Under the pieces are notes generated by a model. That model did no database searches, was not told the origin of the DNA, and saw nothing but the letters and a program-made list of their open reading frames with translations. From Pseudidiomarina terrestris (lineage in GTDB: Bacteria; Pseudomonadota; Gammaproteobacteria; Enterobacterales; Alteromonadaceae): a stretch of 64,000 nt of DNA. The translations under genes and the position numbers were made by a program. Location of the stretch: NCBI RefSeq assembly GCF_030466405.1, contig NZ_JAGGJF010000005.1, forward strand, positions 124,001 through 188,000. The letters run 5' to 3'. This document shows, in pieces, positions 13,554 to 23,005 of this stretch (position 1 is the first letter of the stretch; each line of letters opens with the position of its first letter).

Positions 13554-15026
13554 ATGACAACAGCCGCTGAATGTTGCGACCTTATACTGTTTGGTTCTCT
13601 CGGCGATCTGGCGCGGCGCAAGTTGCTGCCAGCGCTCTATCAACTCGAGAAGGCCGAACTATTGCATGCTGAATCGCGAATTATTGGTGTCGCTCGGGAT
13701 GCTATGTCCGTTGAGGACTTTCGTGAACGAGTGCAGCAGAGTCTAAAAGAATTTGTAACTAAAGAACAAATAGATAATGAGGTTTGGCAACGATTTGCCA
13801 AAAAACTACATTATTGCGGCCTGGATTTAGCTGATCTCGAAGCCTATGACGATTTGGCCCAGCTCGTTACCCCAAACCAGCGCGCCCCCATTTGTTATTT
13901 TGCGACCCCGCCGAGTCTGTTCCCGGTGATTTGCGACGGACTTGCCAGCATCAAACTGAACCAAGCGCCAACCCGCGTGGTGCTTGAAAAGCCTTTGGGT
14001 CATGATTTGGCGTCCTGCTGCAAAATAAATCAACACGTGGCGCGTTATTTTGATGAGTCGCAGGTGTACCGTATTGATCATTATCTGGGCAAAGAAACGG
14101 TGCTGAATCTTCTGGCCCTGCGATTTGCCAACTCCATTTTTTCTGATCAGTGGAATCACAACACCATTGATCATATTCAGATCACGGCCGCCGAACAGGT
14201 AGGCGTAGAAGGGCGTTGGGGGTATTACGATGACGCCGGTCAATTACGTGACATGGTGCAAAACCACTTGCTGCAGGTGCTCTCATTAATTGCGATGGAG
14301 CCCCCGACACGACTGGACGCGGAAAGTATCCGTGAGGAAAAGCTTAAGGTACTGAAATCACTACGGCCGATCACTCAGGCTAATGTCAATGAGGATACCG
14401 TTCGTGGTCAGTACGCTGCCGGCTTTGTTGGCGAGAACCGAGTGCCGGGTTATATGGAAGAAGAGGGCGCTGTGGGCAAGAGCTCAACGGAAACCTTTGT
14501 CGGCTTAAAAGTTCATATCGACAACTGGCGCTGGTCGGGTGTGCCTTTTTATCTGCGCACGGGTAAGCGTATGCCGCAGAAGCGTACCGAGGTCGTGATT
14601 ACTTTCAAACCACAACCCCATAATATTTTTCATGAAACGCTTAATCAGCTTCCTCCAAACCGTTTGATTATCCGCTTACAACCCGATGAAGGGGTGGAGA
14701 TTCAAATGATGAACAAAGTGCCGGGATTGGGGAAACGGATGCAATTAAAGCCAACCACCCTGGATTTGAGCTTTTATGAAACCTTTGAAAACAAGCGTAT
14801 CGCCGATGCTTACGAGCGGTTGTTGCTGGAGGCCATTGAAGGCAACCAGTATCTGTTTGTACATCGGGAAGAAGTGGAACATGCCTGGCGCTGGATTGAC
14901 GGTATTCGGTCAGCGTGGACACAGTTGGAGAAAGCGCCAAAACCTTATGCGGCGGGTACCTGGGGGCCGGTGGCTTCGGTAACCTTAATGGCGCAGGACG
15001 GGCGCGAATGGGACGACGAATCATGA
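13554..15026 (+). CDS. zwf: Glucose-6-phosphate 1-dehydrogenase
   Basis: 490 residues from the ATG at 13554 (AGAGG upstream; a TTG at 13521 is not needed). The NADP-binding motif GSLGDLARRKLLPALY is at about residues 14-29, the active-site segment RIDHYLGKE with the catalytic His near 170-180, and the C-terminal domain contains KRMPQKRTEV. It oxidises glucose-6-phosphate to 6-phosphogluconolactone with NADP+. It is the first gene of the HexR-controlled operon, and its stop overlaps the pgl start (ATGA), giving tight translational coupling. Confidence 0.96.
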   Translation: MTTAAECCDLILFGSLGDLARRKLLPALYQLEKAELLHAESRIIGVARDAMSVEDFRERVQQSLKEFVTKEQIDNEVWQRFAKKLHYCGLDLADLEAYDDLAQLVTPNQRAPICYFATPPSLFPVICDGLASIKLNQAPTRVVLEKPLGHDLASCCKINQHVARYFDESQVYRIDHYLGKETVLNLLALRFANSIFSDQWNHNTIDHIQITAAEQVGVEGRWGYYDDAGQLRDMVQNHLLQVLSLIAMEPPTRLDAESIREEKLKVLKSLRPITQANVNEDTVRGQYAAGFVGENRVPGYMEEEGAVGKSSTETFVGLKVHIDNWRWSGVPFYLRTGKRMPQKRTEVVITFKPQPHNIFHETLNQLPPNRLIIRLQPDEGVEIQMMNKVPGLGKRMQLKPTTLDLSFYETFENKRIADAYERLLLEAIEGNQYLFVHREEVEHAWRWIDGIRSAWTQLEKAPKPYAAGTWGPVASVTLMAQDGREWDDES

Positions 15027-15715
15027 CAGTAAGTACGCAACGCTTTGCCTCGGACTCAGAGCTGGTGGATTATTTTAATCGTAAATTAAGGTTACAGCTC
15101 GAAACCGCGATTGCTGAACGCGGTCATGCCTACCTGGTGGTGTCCGGTGGACGCACGCCAATTCCCTTGTTTCAACGCTTAGCGACGCAGCAGCTGGCAT
15201 GGCCACAGGTGACCATCGTGCTGGCGGACGAGCGCTGGCTGCCAGCGTCAGATGCGGCGAGCAACGAGCGACTGGTTCGCGAGCATTTACTGCAAGATCA
15301 GGCGGCGGCAGCAAATTTCGTGAGTTTGCTGACCAGCGCTGAGGACCCCTATCAAGCGGCGGCAGTCGTCAGCGATCGACTGGCCGCATTGCCGACCTTT
15401 GATGCGGTCATTTTAGGCATGGGTGAAGACGGCCATACAGCGTCTTTATTTCCTGGCAGCGACGAGTTGCAGGAAGGTCTCACTACCGATGCTGCAGCGC
15501 TTGCGGTGACCCCGAAGCACGCGCCACACGCGCGTATGTCGATGAGCAAAAAACGCCTGTTGGACAGTCGCCAAATTTATTTTCATCTAAGTGGCGCAGC
15601 AAAAGCTGCGGTACTTGACCACGCTCTGGCTGAAGAAGACGTGGAGACGATGCCGGTGCGCGCGTTTTTGCACCAGCAACAGGTCCCTGTAGAAGTCCTG
15701 TTGGCATCGAGCTAA
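15023..15715 (+). CDS. pgl: 6-phosphogluconolactonase
   Basis: 230 residues. The ATG at 15023 overlaps the zwf stop as ATGA, which decides this start over an upstream in-frame codon at 14915. Motifs of the DevB/SOL family are present: VVSGGRTPIPLFQRLA, VLADERWLPASD and ILGMGEDGHTASLFPG, the last containing the catalytic His. It hydrolyses 6-phosphogluconolactone to 6-phosphogluconate, the step between Zwf and Edd. Confidence 0.95.
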   Translation: MTVSTQRFASDSELVDYFNRKLRLQLETAIAERGHAYLVVSGGRTPIPLFQRLATQQLAWPQVTIVLADERWLPASDAASNERLVREHLLQDQAAAANFVSLLTSAEDPYQAAAVVSDRLAALPTFDAVILGMGEDGHTASLFPGSDELQEGLTTDAAALAVTPKHAPHARMSMSKKRLLDSRQIYFHLSGAAKAAVLDHALAEEDVETMPVRAFLHQQQVPVEVLLASS

Positions 15716-15733
15716 TTCGTTAAGGAGTTTGTT

Positions 15734-17551
15734 ATGCACGCGGTTATAGACCAGGTTACGCAACGCATCGAAGCACGCAGTGCCGCTGAACGCCAGCGCT
15801 ATCTTGAAAAAGTCGCCCATGCGCGGCAGCAAGGCCCCCATCGTGGTGCCCTGTCTTGCGGTAATCTCGCTCACGGCTTCGCTGCCTGCGGGAAAGAGGA
15901 TAAGGGCGGCTTACGCAGTCTGACGAAAGCTAATATTGGCATCGTAACGTCGTACAACGATATGCTTTCGGCGCACCAGCCGTATCACGATTATCCCGAT
16001 AAACTTAAAGAAGCCATTCGTGCGGTGGGCAGTGTCGCCCAGGTTGCGGGCGGTGTGCCGGCGATGTGTGATGGTGTCACCCAGGGCCAGCCAGGCATGG
16101 AGCTGAGCCTGATCAGTCGTGATGTGATTGCAATGTCGACGGCGGTGAGTCTGTCACACAACATGTTCGATGGCGGCCTGATGCTCGGCATTTGTGACAA
16201 GATTGTGCCCGGCTTGCTCATTGCGGCGTTGAGTTTTGGCCACTTACCTTTTGTGTTCGTGCCGGCGGGGCCCATGCCTTCCGGCATCACCAATAAAGAA
16301 AAAGCTCGGGTACGCGAGCTTTATGCCGAAGGTAAAGTCAGTAAAGATGATTTACTGGAAGCCGAAGCGGCCTCTTACCATAGCCCCGGCACCTGTACCT
16401 TTTACGGCACCGCAAACTCCAACCAGCTGATTGTAGAAATTATGGGTCTGCAGCTGCCGGGTTCATCCTTTGTGAACCCTGGTTCTGGGTTACGAGAGGA
16501 GCTGACGCGGGTTGCGGCACAACAGGTAACACGGATCACCGATTTAGGTACCGATTATCAGCCGATCAGCTCTATCGTCACTGCGAAAAGTCTGGTCAAT
16601 GGCATTGTCGGCCTGCTGGCAACAGGCGGCTCCACCAATCACACCATGCATTTGGTGGCCATTGCCCGAGCCGCAGGCTATATCATCGACTGGGATGATT
16701 TTGCCGAGCTTTCCAGTGTGACCCCTCTGGTGACACGTATTTATCCAAACGGTGACGCCGACATCAATCACTTCCAGCGTGCGGGTGGTATGGCGTACCT
16801 GATTCGTACCTTGCTTGATGCCGGACTATTACATGAAGATGTTGAAACCATCGCCGGGCCTGGCTTATCGCGTTACACCAAGAAACCAGAGTTGGTTGAT
16901 GGCAAAGTGCAATGGGTTGCAGGTCCGGAAGAATCATTGGATAAAGATGTTTTGCGTAGTAGCGCGGATCCCTTCAGCGACCACGGTGGTTTGTCAGTAT
17001 TGCAGGGCAACTTGGGCCGTGCAGTCATGAAAACTTCCGCGCTGCCAGAGGACCGCGTGAGTGTCACGGCGCCGGCGGTAGTAATGTCCAGTCAGCATGA
17101 GCTTGATGCAGCCTTTAAAGCTGGAGATTTAGATCGCGACTGCGTGGTGGTGGTGCGGTTCCAGGGGCCGAAGGCCATTGGCATGCCTGAGTTACACAAG
17201 CTAACCCCGCCGTTAGGCGTGTTGCAGCAGCGCGGCTATCGGGTGGCGCTGATAACGGATGGTCGTATGTCCGGTGCTTCGGGTAAGGTACCTGCCGCCA
17301 TTCATGTGACGCCAGAGGCGGTCGACGGCGGCCTGATCGGTAAAATAAAAGACGGCGACCTGGTTCGCGTTGACGCCGAAAGCGGCGCTCTCGAGTTATT
17401 GGTAGAAGCTCAGGAACTCGAGCAACGGCCGCAAGCTACACTGGATTTGAGTGGCAGCCATGAAGGCATGGGCCGTGAACTCTTTGGCGGTTTCCGCACT
17501 CAGTTCAGTGGTGCAGAGCAGGGCGCCTGTACTCTTTTCTCGGAGGGTTAA
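15734..17551 (+). CDS. edd: Phosphogluconate dehydratase
   Basis: 605 residues, the usual length for Edd of the IlvD/Edd family. Cysteines that ligate the iron-sulfur cluster lie in [25 protein letters not shown] and [13 protein letters not shown]; other family marks are [12 protein letters not shown] and [14 protein letters not shown]. It converts 6-phosphogluconate to 2-keto-3-deoxy-6-phosphogluconate. AAGGAG precedes the ATG; it lies 18 bp after pgl and two bases before eda, so the four genes form one operon. The cluster should be sensitive to superoxide. Confidence 0.96.
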   Translation: MHAVIDQVTQRIEARSAAERQRYLEKVAHARQQGPHRGALSCGNLAHGFAACGKEDKGGLRSLTKANIGIVTSYNDMLSAHQPYHDYPDKLKEAIRAVGSVAQVAGGVPAMCDGVTQGQPGMELSLISRDVIAMSTAVSLSHNMFDGGLMLGICDKIVPGLLIAALSFGHLPFVFVPAGPMPSGITNKEKARVRELYAEGKVSKDDLLEAEAASYHSPGTCTFYGTANSNQLIVEIMGLQLPGSSFVNPGSGLREELTRVAAQQVTRITDLGTDYQPISSIVTAKSLVNGIVGLLATGGSTNHTMHLVAIARAAGYIIDWDDFAELSSVTPLVTRIYPNGDADINHFQRAGGMAYLIRTLLDAGLLHEDVETIAGPGLSRYTKKPELVDGKVQWVAGPEESLDKDVLRSSADPFSDHGGLSVLQGNLGRAVMKTSALPEDRVSVTAPAVVMSSQHELDAAFKAGDLDRDCVVVVRFQGPKAIGMPELHKLTPPLGVLQQRGYRVALITDGRMSGASGKVPAAIHVTPEAVDGGLIGKIKDGDLVRVDAESGALELLVEAQELEQRPQATLDLSGSHEGMGRELFGGFRTQFSGAEQGACTLFSEG

Positions 17552-17553
17552 AT

Positions 17554-18189
17554 ATGAGTTTTACCAACTGGACGTTAAGCCCCGATGAGCTCTTTAGCAT
17601 GGGACCAGTGGTGCCGGTCATGGTTATTGAGCAACTCGAAGATGCCTTGCCTATGGCACAAGCGTTGCTGGCCGCGGATATTAAAGTGTTAGAGGTCACC
17701 CTGCGCACACCGGTTGCGCTGGAAGCTATTCAGCTGCTGCGCGAGGAATTTCCTGACGCCCTGGTAGGCGCTGGCACTGTGACCACACCAGAGCAATTGC
17801 AAAGTGTCACAGCTGCGGGCGCGCAGTTTGCAATTAGCCCCGGTATCACTCGGGAGTTACTGGTTGCCGGAGCTGCGGGCTCAATTCCTTTGTTACCGGG
17901 GGTTGCGACCATTTCTGAACTGATGCAAGCGCACGGTTTGGGCTATCACCATCTGAAATTTTTCCCGGCTGAAGCCGCAGGTGGCACCGCAATGCTCAAA
18001 GCCATTGCAGGCCCCTTTGCTGATGTACAGTTTTGCCCAACGGGAGGCATTCACCAGAACAACTTTCGCGATTATCTGGCGCTACCGAACGTGCGCTGCG
18101 TGGGTGGCTCGTGGATTTTGCCAAAAACCGCTATTGCTGCGAAAAACTGGCCGGAAATCACTCGTCTCAGTCGCGCGGCCAGACCCTAA
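17554..18189 (+). CDS. eda: KDPG/KHG aldolase
   Basis: 211 residues, a single TIM barrel. VLEVTLRTPVALEAI contains the catalytic Glu, HLKFFPAEAAGG the Schiff-base Lys, and CPTGGI the phosphate-binding loop. It splits 2-keto-3-deoxy-6-phosphogluconate into pyruvate and glyceraldehyde-3-phosphate, completing the Entner-Doudoroff route. It follows edd after two bases with the ribosome binding site (GGAGG) inside the end of edd. Confidence 0.96.
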   Translation: MSFTNWTLSPDELFSMGPVVPVMVIEQLEDALPMAQALLAADIKVLEVTLRTPVALEAIQLLREEFPDALVGAGTVTTPEQLQSVTAAGAQFAISPGITRELLVAGAAGSIPLLPGVATISELMQAHGLGYHHLKFFPAEAAGGTAMLKAIAGPFADVQFCPTGGIHQNNFRDYLALPNVRCVGGSWILPKTAIAAKNWPEITRLSRAARP

Positions 18190-18262
18190 TCAGCGCATAA
18201 CTTGTTGCTTAGCGATTCGACAAGACCTTTATCGACATTAATTTTTGTGTGATTCTACGTCT

Positions 18263-19501
18263 ATGACGAACACAAAAAAGAAAAATGAGTCCGCTAACCT
18301 ACAACGCACCATCAGCTTCCCGATGCTGGTTTTATACGGCATGGGCACCATGGTGGGGGCAGGTTTTTTTGCTCTGGCGGGAAAGGTTGCCGGTGTTGCT
18401 GGCATGTATGCACCCGTCGCATTCGGGATAGCGGGGGCTCTGGCTCTTTTCAGTGCACTGGCCTTTGCCGAATTATCCTCCCGGCTGCCCCATGCCGGTG
18501 GCTCCGCACGTTATATTGAAGAGGCTTTTGGTAAGCAGTGGCTGTCGGCCGTGATTGGCTGGATGATCATTGCCACTGGCATAGTCTCATCCGCGACACT
18601 GACCGTTGCCACAGTAAGATTTATTCAGGATTTTGTCAGCGTCCCCGAACAGTTGAGCTTGGTTTTGGTCGCCCTGCTGCTTGGCGGTATAGCGGCCTGG
18701 GGCGTGCGCATGGCGGTGGGTGTGGTGGTTGCTATCTCACTGCTGCAGATCGTAACGCTGCTCTACGTGGTTTTTGCTTCGCTTACAGGTCCTGATTCTG
18801 TGCACGTCGAGTGGACCGCAATCTGGCCGCCGCTTGAGACAACCGCCTGGGTTGGTGTTCTAAGTGCTGCCTTTCTGGCTTTCTACGCGTTCATCGGCTT
18901 TGAAGACATGGTGACCATGGCGGAGGAGGTACGGGACGTTCGGGAAAGTTTACCCGTGGCGCTGGTGTTCAGCCTGATCCTGGCGGCCCTGTTGTATATG
19001 AGTGTGAGTGCAGCCCTGGTGCTGACGATTTCACCTGAAACCCTGGCCGAAGCTAAAACACCACTGGCAGCCGCGGTTCAGCACCATGGCACACTGGCCG
19101 TATGTGCCATCGGCGTGATCAGTATTCTCTCGGCAGTTAACAGTGCACTGGTGCAAATAATGATGGTGGCCCGTGTTGCTTATGGCATGGCGGACCGAAA
19201 TTATGCGCCAAAGGTACTGGGGAAGGTCAGCAAACGCACACAGACACCTTGGCTGGCGACGGTGCTGGCGACTCTGATCATTGCATTATTTGCGGCTACG
19301 CTGGAATTGACGACCCTGGCGAACGCCACCAGTTTGGTGTTACTGGCAGTTTTTAGTGTGGTGAACTTTGCATTATGGTGGTTGAAAGGTCGTGATGGTA
19401 AGTCTAAGGGCAAGCATTTTAATTTGCCCAGAAGCGTTCCACTGTTTGGAGCACTGGTATCAGCGGCGGCGCTGCTATTCAAGCTGACGCAGATGTTATA
19501 A
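18263..19501 (+). CDS. APC-superfamily amino acid transporter
   Basis: 412 residues from the ATG at 18263; in-frame TTG at 18245 is an alternative, and neither has a strong ribosome binding site. About twelve membrane helices begin with the family motif YGMGTMVGAGFFALAGKVAG, which binds the substrate carboxylate backbone, and FAELSSRLPHAGGSARYIEE after helix 2. The second half has FYAFIGFEDMVTMAEEVRD, typical of AA_permease_2 members. It probably imports an amino acid by cation coupling; the substrate cannot be read. It lies 73 bp after eda on the same strand, with a terminator after it. Confidence 0.88.
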   Translation: MTNTKKKNESANLQRTISFPMLVLYGMGTMVGAGFFALAGKVAGVAGMYAPVAFGIAGALALFSALAFAELSSRLPHAGGSARYIEEAFGKQWLSAVIGWMIIATGIVSSATLTVATVRFIQDFVSVPEQLSLVLVALLLGGIAAWGVRMAVGVVVAISLLQIVTLLYVVFASLTGPDSVHVEWTAIWPPLETTAWVGVLSAAFLAFYAFIGFEDMVTMAEEVRDVRESLPVALVFSLILAALLYMSVSAALVLTISPETLAEAKTPLAAAVQHHGTLAVCAIGVISILSAVNSALVQIMMVARVAYGMADRNYAPKVLGKVSKRTQTPWLATVLATLIIALFAATLELTTLANATSLVLLAVFSVVNFALWWLKGRDGKSKGKHFNLPRSVPLFGALVSAAALLFKLTQML

Positions 19502-19534
19502 GTTTGCCCGTCTAAATTGCGTGCGAAAGGCATA

Positions 19535-19564
19535 AAAAAAGGGACCCCGTGGGGTCCCTTTCTG
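19535..19564. terminator. Bidirectional terminator between the transporter and cold-shock genes
   Basis: AAAGGGACCCC (19538-19548), loop GT, GGGGTCCCTTT (19551-19561). The run of A before and T after serves both convergent genes. Confidence 0.9.
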
Positions 19565-19577
19565 ATCGTGGCTTAAA

Positions 19578-19787
19578 TTAAAGCGCTACGATGTTTTCTG
19601 CTTGTGGGCCTTTTGGACCTTGCGTAATCGTGAACGATACGTTTTGGCCTTCAGCAAGGGTTTTGAAACCACTGCTTGAGATTGCGCTAAAGTGTGCAAA
19701 TACGTCTGCACCACCTTGCTGCTCAATAAAACCAAAACCTTTCGCTTCGTTAAACCACTTTACAACGCCAGTTACTGTATTAGACAT
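19578..19787 (-). CDS. Cold-shock protein (CspA family)
   Basis: 69 residues, the standard length. [15 protein letters not shown] contains RNP1 and [12 protein letters not shown]2, the two single-strand nucleic-acid binding motifs of the OB fold. Such proteins act as RNA chaperones at low temperature or in general growth. The ATG at 19787 has AGGAT upstream; a longer frame to 19826 is less likely. The 211 bp to the next gene would allow the long structured 5' leader typical of cspA-type genes. Confidence 0.95.
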   Translation of the reverse strand: MSNTVTGVVKWFNEAKGFGFIEQQGGADVFAHFSAISSSGFKTLAEGQNVSFTITQGPKGPQAENIVAL

Positions 19788-19998
19788 AATGTTTATCCTG
19801 AAAATTTTTAAATAAATAGCCGTCATGGCTGATGCCAGTTGACGGGATCATGCGGGTAAAAAATGGAGATTTAAAACTACAGGACGAAGATTTACTGCTA
19901 ATAATGCGACGTAGAGAGGTTTAACTTTCAAATTCTTATCCAACGCGGCCTACAATACGCTCATTCCTGAGGAAGTCAAACTTTATAGTGTTTATTTT
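19788..19998 (-). promoter_or_regulatory. Probable long 5' leader and promoter of the cold-shock gene
   Basis: No gene. The length and AT-rich content suit the long, temperature-sensitive leader of csp genes, but no specific cold-box sequence was confirmed by eye. Confidence 0.35.
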
Positions 19999-20721
19999 TT
20001 ATCTAGCTTGATGGTGCGGAAGCTCAAAGCCGAAACGCTCGCCGTCTTGCCAGGCATTTCTGTCATTACCATAATTGGAAATACCATCGTTCGCTTTTAA
20101 TAACCGCGCAAGATGTATGCAGTTCCAGGTCATAATCGTGGTATTGCGTTGTGTGAAATCGTTGTCAAAGCCGACCCGCGAGCCTTGTTCAGTTTCGTCA
20201 CCAAACGACGGTCCTGGTCCCGCTTCACCAATCCAGCCACAGTCAGCCTGGGGTGGGATTGTGTAGCCTAGATGGTTGAGGGCAAAGCCTAGGGTCATGG
20301 CAGTATGCTTAATGCCATCCTCATTGCCGGTGATGACACAACCGCCGACTTTACCGTAGTAAATCGACTGTCCCTTATCGTTCAGCTCTCCGGACATTGC
20401 GTAGAGGCGTTCAATCAAAATTCGGCATAACGAGCTTTCTTCGCCCAGCCACAGCGGCGTACCGATAATTAAAATATCCGCAGCTTTAACTTTCGGCCAA
20501 AGCGAGGGCCAATCATCTTTGCTCCAGCCATGTTCTGTCATATCCGGATAGACGCCCGGGGCGCATTCGTAGTCTGCAAAATGCAAATGCTCGACCGCAA
20601 TATCAGCCTTCTCCATGATGCCCGCCGCAGCGTTGAGCAACAGCTTGGTATGGCTCTCTGACGCCTTCTTTTTAAGCGACGTATTAATGAAGAGCGCATT
20701 TAACGAGATATTCCGACTCAT
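19999..20721 (-). CDS. Flavodoxin-fold NAD(P)H-dependent oxidoreductase
   Basis: 240 residues. The N-terminal strand LNALFINTSLKKK with following loop and IGTPLWLGEESS (FMN phosphate and ring loops) indicate an FMN_red/flavodoxin fold; GGCVITGNEDGIKHTAMTLG is the next strand-loop. The C-terminal 60 residues, with GWIGEAGPGPSFGDE and DFTQRNTTIMTWN, are typical of a subgroup often annotated as flavodoxin family protein. It probably reduces a small quinone-like or nitro compound with FMN; the substrate is unknown. GGAGG precedes the ATG. Confidence 0.82.
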   Translation of the reverse strand: MSRNISLNALFINTSLKKKASESHTKLLLNAAAGIMEKADIAVEHLHFADYECAPGVYPDMTEHGWSKDDWPSLWPKVKAADILIIGTPLWLGEESSLCRILIERLYAMSGELNDKGQSIYYGKVGGCVITGNEDGIKHTAMTLGFALNHLGYTIPPQADCGWIGEAGPGPSFGDETEQGSRVGFDNDFTQRNTTIMTWNCIHLARLLKANDGISNYGNDRNAWQDGERFGFELPHHQAR

Positions 20722-20882
20722 GATCGTCCTCCAGTTTCTAAAAGAGCTGTTCTATCATCCTCTATTTGCGACTTTGATGGTCCGAAAGCCCGCTCGTGGA
20801 CGTCCTTTGCTTAACTTTCTTGCGTTACAGCGAACAGTTACGACAGTTGGGGGCTGCGGTTGTACGTCTATTTATTCTTAGC

Positions 20883-20910
20883 AAAAACCCGACGATAGGG
20901 CAAAGTCGGG
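20883..20910 (-). terminator. Terminator after the DUF488 gene
   Basis: On the minus strand CCCGAC, an 11-base loop, GTCGGG, then TTTTTGC. It lies 37 bp past the end of the 20947-21300 gene. Confidence 0.8.
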
Positions 20911-20946
20911 CAGCATTGAACGGACTAAAGCGTAAGTGTTAACGGG

Positions 20947-21300
20947 CTATGATCCCAGCCGGCCTAAATACTCTTTTAAGACCACCGCATTGTTATGCTC
21001 GTTATCGGTCGCAGCGTATAACAGAGTCACACGCTTTTGCTCTGCCTTCTCGGCCAGCGGTCGCAGTTGTTCCCGGTGGTCCTTTAGCTCCGCAAGGTAA
21101 CGTTTTCGAAATTCAGCCCATTCGGAGCTGTTATCGTGAAACCACTGGCGTAACTCGTCGGATGGCGCAACGTCTTTTATCCAGTCATCTAATTGCGCCT
21201 CGTCCTTGCTGATGCCACGCGGCCACAAGCGGTCGACCAGGACTCGATAGCCGTCAGCGCTTGAAGCTGACGCATAGATTCGTTTCAGTTCGATAGACAT
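20947..21300 (-). CDS. DUF488 family protein
   Basis: 117 residues, full length for the family. LKRIYASASSADGYRVLVDR followed by LWPRGISKDEA and WIKDVAPSDELRQWFHD are the DUF488 signature; the C-terminus VTLLYAATDNEHNNAVVLKE is the last strand and helix. Members are small cytoplasmic proteins, sometimes linked to stress or heme contexts, with no proven activity. It lies 36 bp downstream of the CurA-like reductase gene on the same strand, so they probably share a transcript ending at 20883-20910. Confidence 0.9.
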   Translation of the reverse strand: MSIELKRIYASASSADGYRVLVDRLWPRGISKDEAQLDDWIKDVAPSDELRQWFHDNSSEWAEFRKRYLAELKDHREQLRPLAEKAEQKRVTLLYAATDNEHNNAVVLKEYLGRLGS

Positions 21301-21336
21301 AGAAATTGACTCCTAAACCGCACGCTTATCCGTAGC

Positions 21337-22335
21337 TTAGAGTTTTACGATGAGCTTACCTTGATTGTCGCCAGTGAAAAACATATTCAGACCTTCAATG
21401 GCAGACTCTAACCCTTCAATAACGTGCGCGCGGTATTTCACTTTGCCGGACATGACATAAGGGGTGAGCTTAGCAAGTAAGCTTGGTACTTGATGAAAGT
21501 GGTCAGGCATAGTGAACCCCTGAATGCTTAAGCGCTTTTTGATAATTGGAATCCAGCTTGGCCCCGGGCTAGGCTCAGCTTTGTCATAATCTGCGATCAT
21601 GCCGCAAACCACGACCCGACCATGGGCGTTCATACGTTCAAAAACGAGGTGTTGAATGGGGCCACCGGTATTCTCAAAGTATAAGTCGATACCATCTGGT
21701 GTGTGTTTCGCTAATTGTTGCGCTAAGTCATCGGCTTTGTAATTTACGGCACCGTCAAAGCCCAACTCGTTAACGATCCAGTCCGCTTTCTCATCGCTAC
21801 CGACCACGCCGATGACGGTTAAGCCTTCAGCTTTTGCCAGCTGGCCCACTATCGAGCCCACCGAGCCAGCGGCGCCGGTCACTACCAGTGTCTCACCTTG
21901 CTGTGGCTTACCGACGTTAAATAGGCCTTGAGTCGCAGTTAAGCCGGGCAGGGCAAACACGGACAATACCATTTCATCAGGTACTTGAGCGTCGACCTTA
22001 TTAATGCCCTGACCATCGCTGAGCGCATACTCTTGCCAACCCATCATGCCCATAACACGGTCACCGACCTGAAAGTCCGGATGCTTAGACTCAACAACTT
22101 CACCGACGCCAGAGCTGCGCATGACCGTACCCAACTCAACTGGGGGGATATAGCTTTCAGTATCAGGGCTCATCCAACCAAACATGGCAGGATCCAGCGA
22201 CATTTGTGTTTGTTTGATGAGTAGCTCACCGGTGCCGACTTTTGGTAGCTCTTTCTCAACCACCTCAAACACGTCCGCCGATACTGGACCTGGCTCGGGT
22301 CGCTTGACTAAATTTATCGCTTTATAGGTTGTCAT
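21337..22335 (-). CDS. NADPH-dependent CurA-like (zinc-independent MDR) oxidoreductase
   Basis: 332 residues, the length of the CurA/leukotriene-B4-dehydrogenase group of medium-chain reductases. VTGAAGSVGSIVGQLAKAEG at about 155-174 is the NADPH-binding turn; DGAVNYKADDL and DLYFENTGGPIQH are group motifs. No zinc-binding cysteines are present, as in enoyl and alkenal reductases. It likely reduces the double bond of alpha,beta-unsaturated ketones or aldehydes formed from lipid peroxidation or exogenous compounds. The starting ATG is at 22335, with AAGGGATCACC upstream. Confidence 0.92.
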   Translation of the reverse strand: MTTYKAINLVKRPEPGPVSADVFEVVEKELPKVGTGELLIKQTQMSLDPAMFGWMSPDTESYIPPVELGTVMRSSGVGEVVESKHPDFQVGDRVMGMMGWQEYALSDGQGINKVDAQVPDEMVLSVFALPGLTATQGLFNVGKPQQGETLVVTGAAGSVGSIVGQLAKAEGLTVIGVVGSDEKADWIVNELGFDGAVNYKADDLAQQLAKHTPDGIDLYFENTGGPIQHLVFERMNAHGRVVVCGMIADYDKAEPSPGPSWIPIIKKRLSIQGFTMPDHFHQVPSLLAKLTPYVMSGKVKYRAHVIEGLESAIEGLNMFFTGDNQGKLIVKL

Positions 22336-22453
22336 GGTGATCCCTTAAAATTCGTAGATGCGTGTCATTAGATTGACGGACAGCATAACAAATATAAGCG
22401 ATCTTTGCGGACGGGCTTAAGCTTGGGTTTTATATCCGGGAGGGGGGATGAAT

Positions 22454-22530
<77 letters not shown>

Positions 22531-22682
22531 ACACTTTGAAAAGCTTGTTCACATTGCGTGAACGGCCGCTATATTAGTCATTCTCTTGCTACGACGCAAG
22601 CCATTTTTATCAAAAAAACCGCTGTAGGACGCTGACTGCTTAACAATCGAGCAATCAGTGATTTGCGTATTGATTTGCGTAA

Positions 22683-22904
22683 CTAGCGCAGCGGCTGACC
22701 AAGCTGGTGCTGGGCAATTAATCGAACGACATAAGAGACTTTAAAGAGCCCGGCAGTAAGTATTTGGAGAAAGTGCAACACCGCAATAAACATGAGTGGA
22801 AGCTGTGCCTCCATGCCCCATGCAAGATAAGCGACAATAAGAAAAAGCAGCAAAAATGCGACCATGGCACTATTTGCAGTTCGTAAGAGAGTTACTGCTG
22901 TCAT
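22683..22904 (-). CDS. Small membrane protein divergent from nsrR
   Basis: 73 residues with two membrane helices (SAMVAFLLLFLIVAYLAWGM and PLMFIAVLHFLQILTAGLF) joined by a short loop and a basic C-terminus. The family is not recognised. AAGGATG lies upstream of the ATG. The intergenic region shared with nsrR holds an NsrR-like operator 28 bp from this start, so the gene is probably induced by nitric oxide. It could be a subunit or stabiliser for an NO-detoxifying membrane protein, but no partner is adjacent. Confidence 0.6.
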   Translation of the reverse strand: MTAVTLLRTANSAMVAFLLLFLIVAYLAWGMEAQLPLMFIAVLHFLQILTAGLFKVSYVVRLIAQHQLGQPLR

Positions 22905-22931
22905 AACCTACATCCTTAATGCATGTTTTAT

Positions 22932-22955
22932 AAAGTGCATTATTCATGTATCTTT
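22932..22955. promoter_or_regulatory. NsrR-like operator
   Basis: AAAGTGCAT - TATTC - ATGTATCTTT is an imperfect palindrome. The right half read in reverse, AAGATACAT, fits the NsrR half-site AAGATGCAT at all but one position; the left half has one base missing. It overlaps the divergent promoters of the small membrane gene and nsrR. Confidence 0.55.
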
Positions 22956-23005
22956 AGCTGAGATCAAGTTTTTCAAGCTCAGGCTTCCGTAAACAGGGCG
23001 GATTT

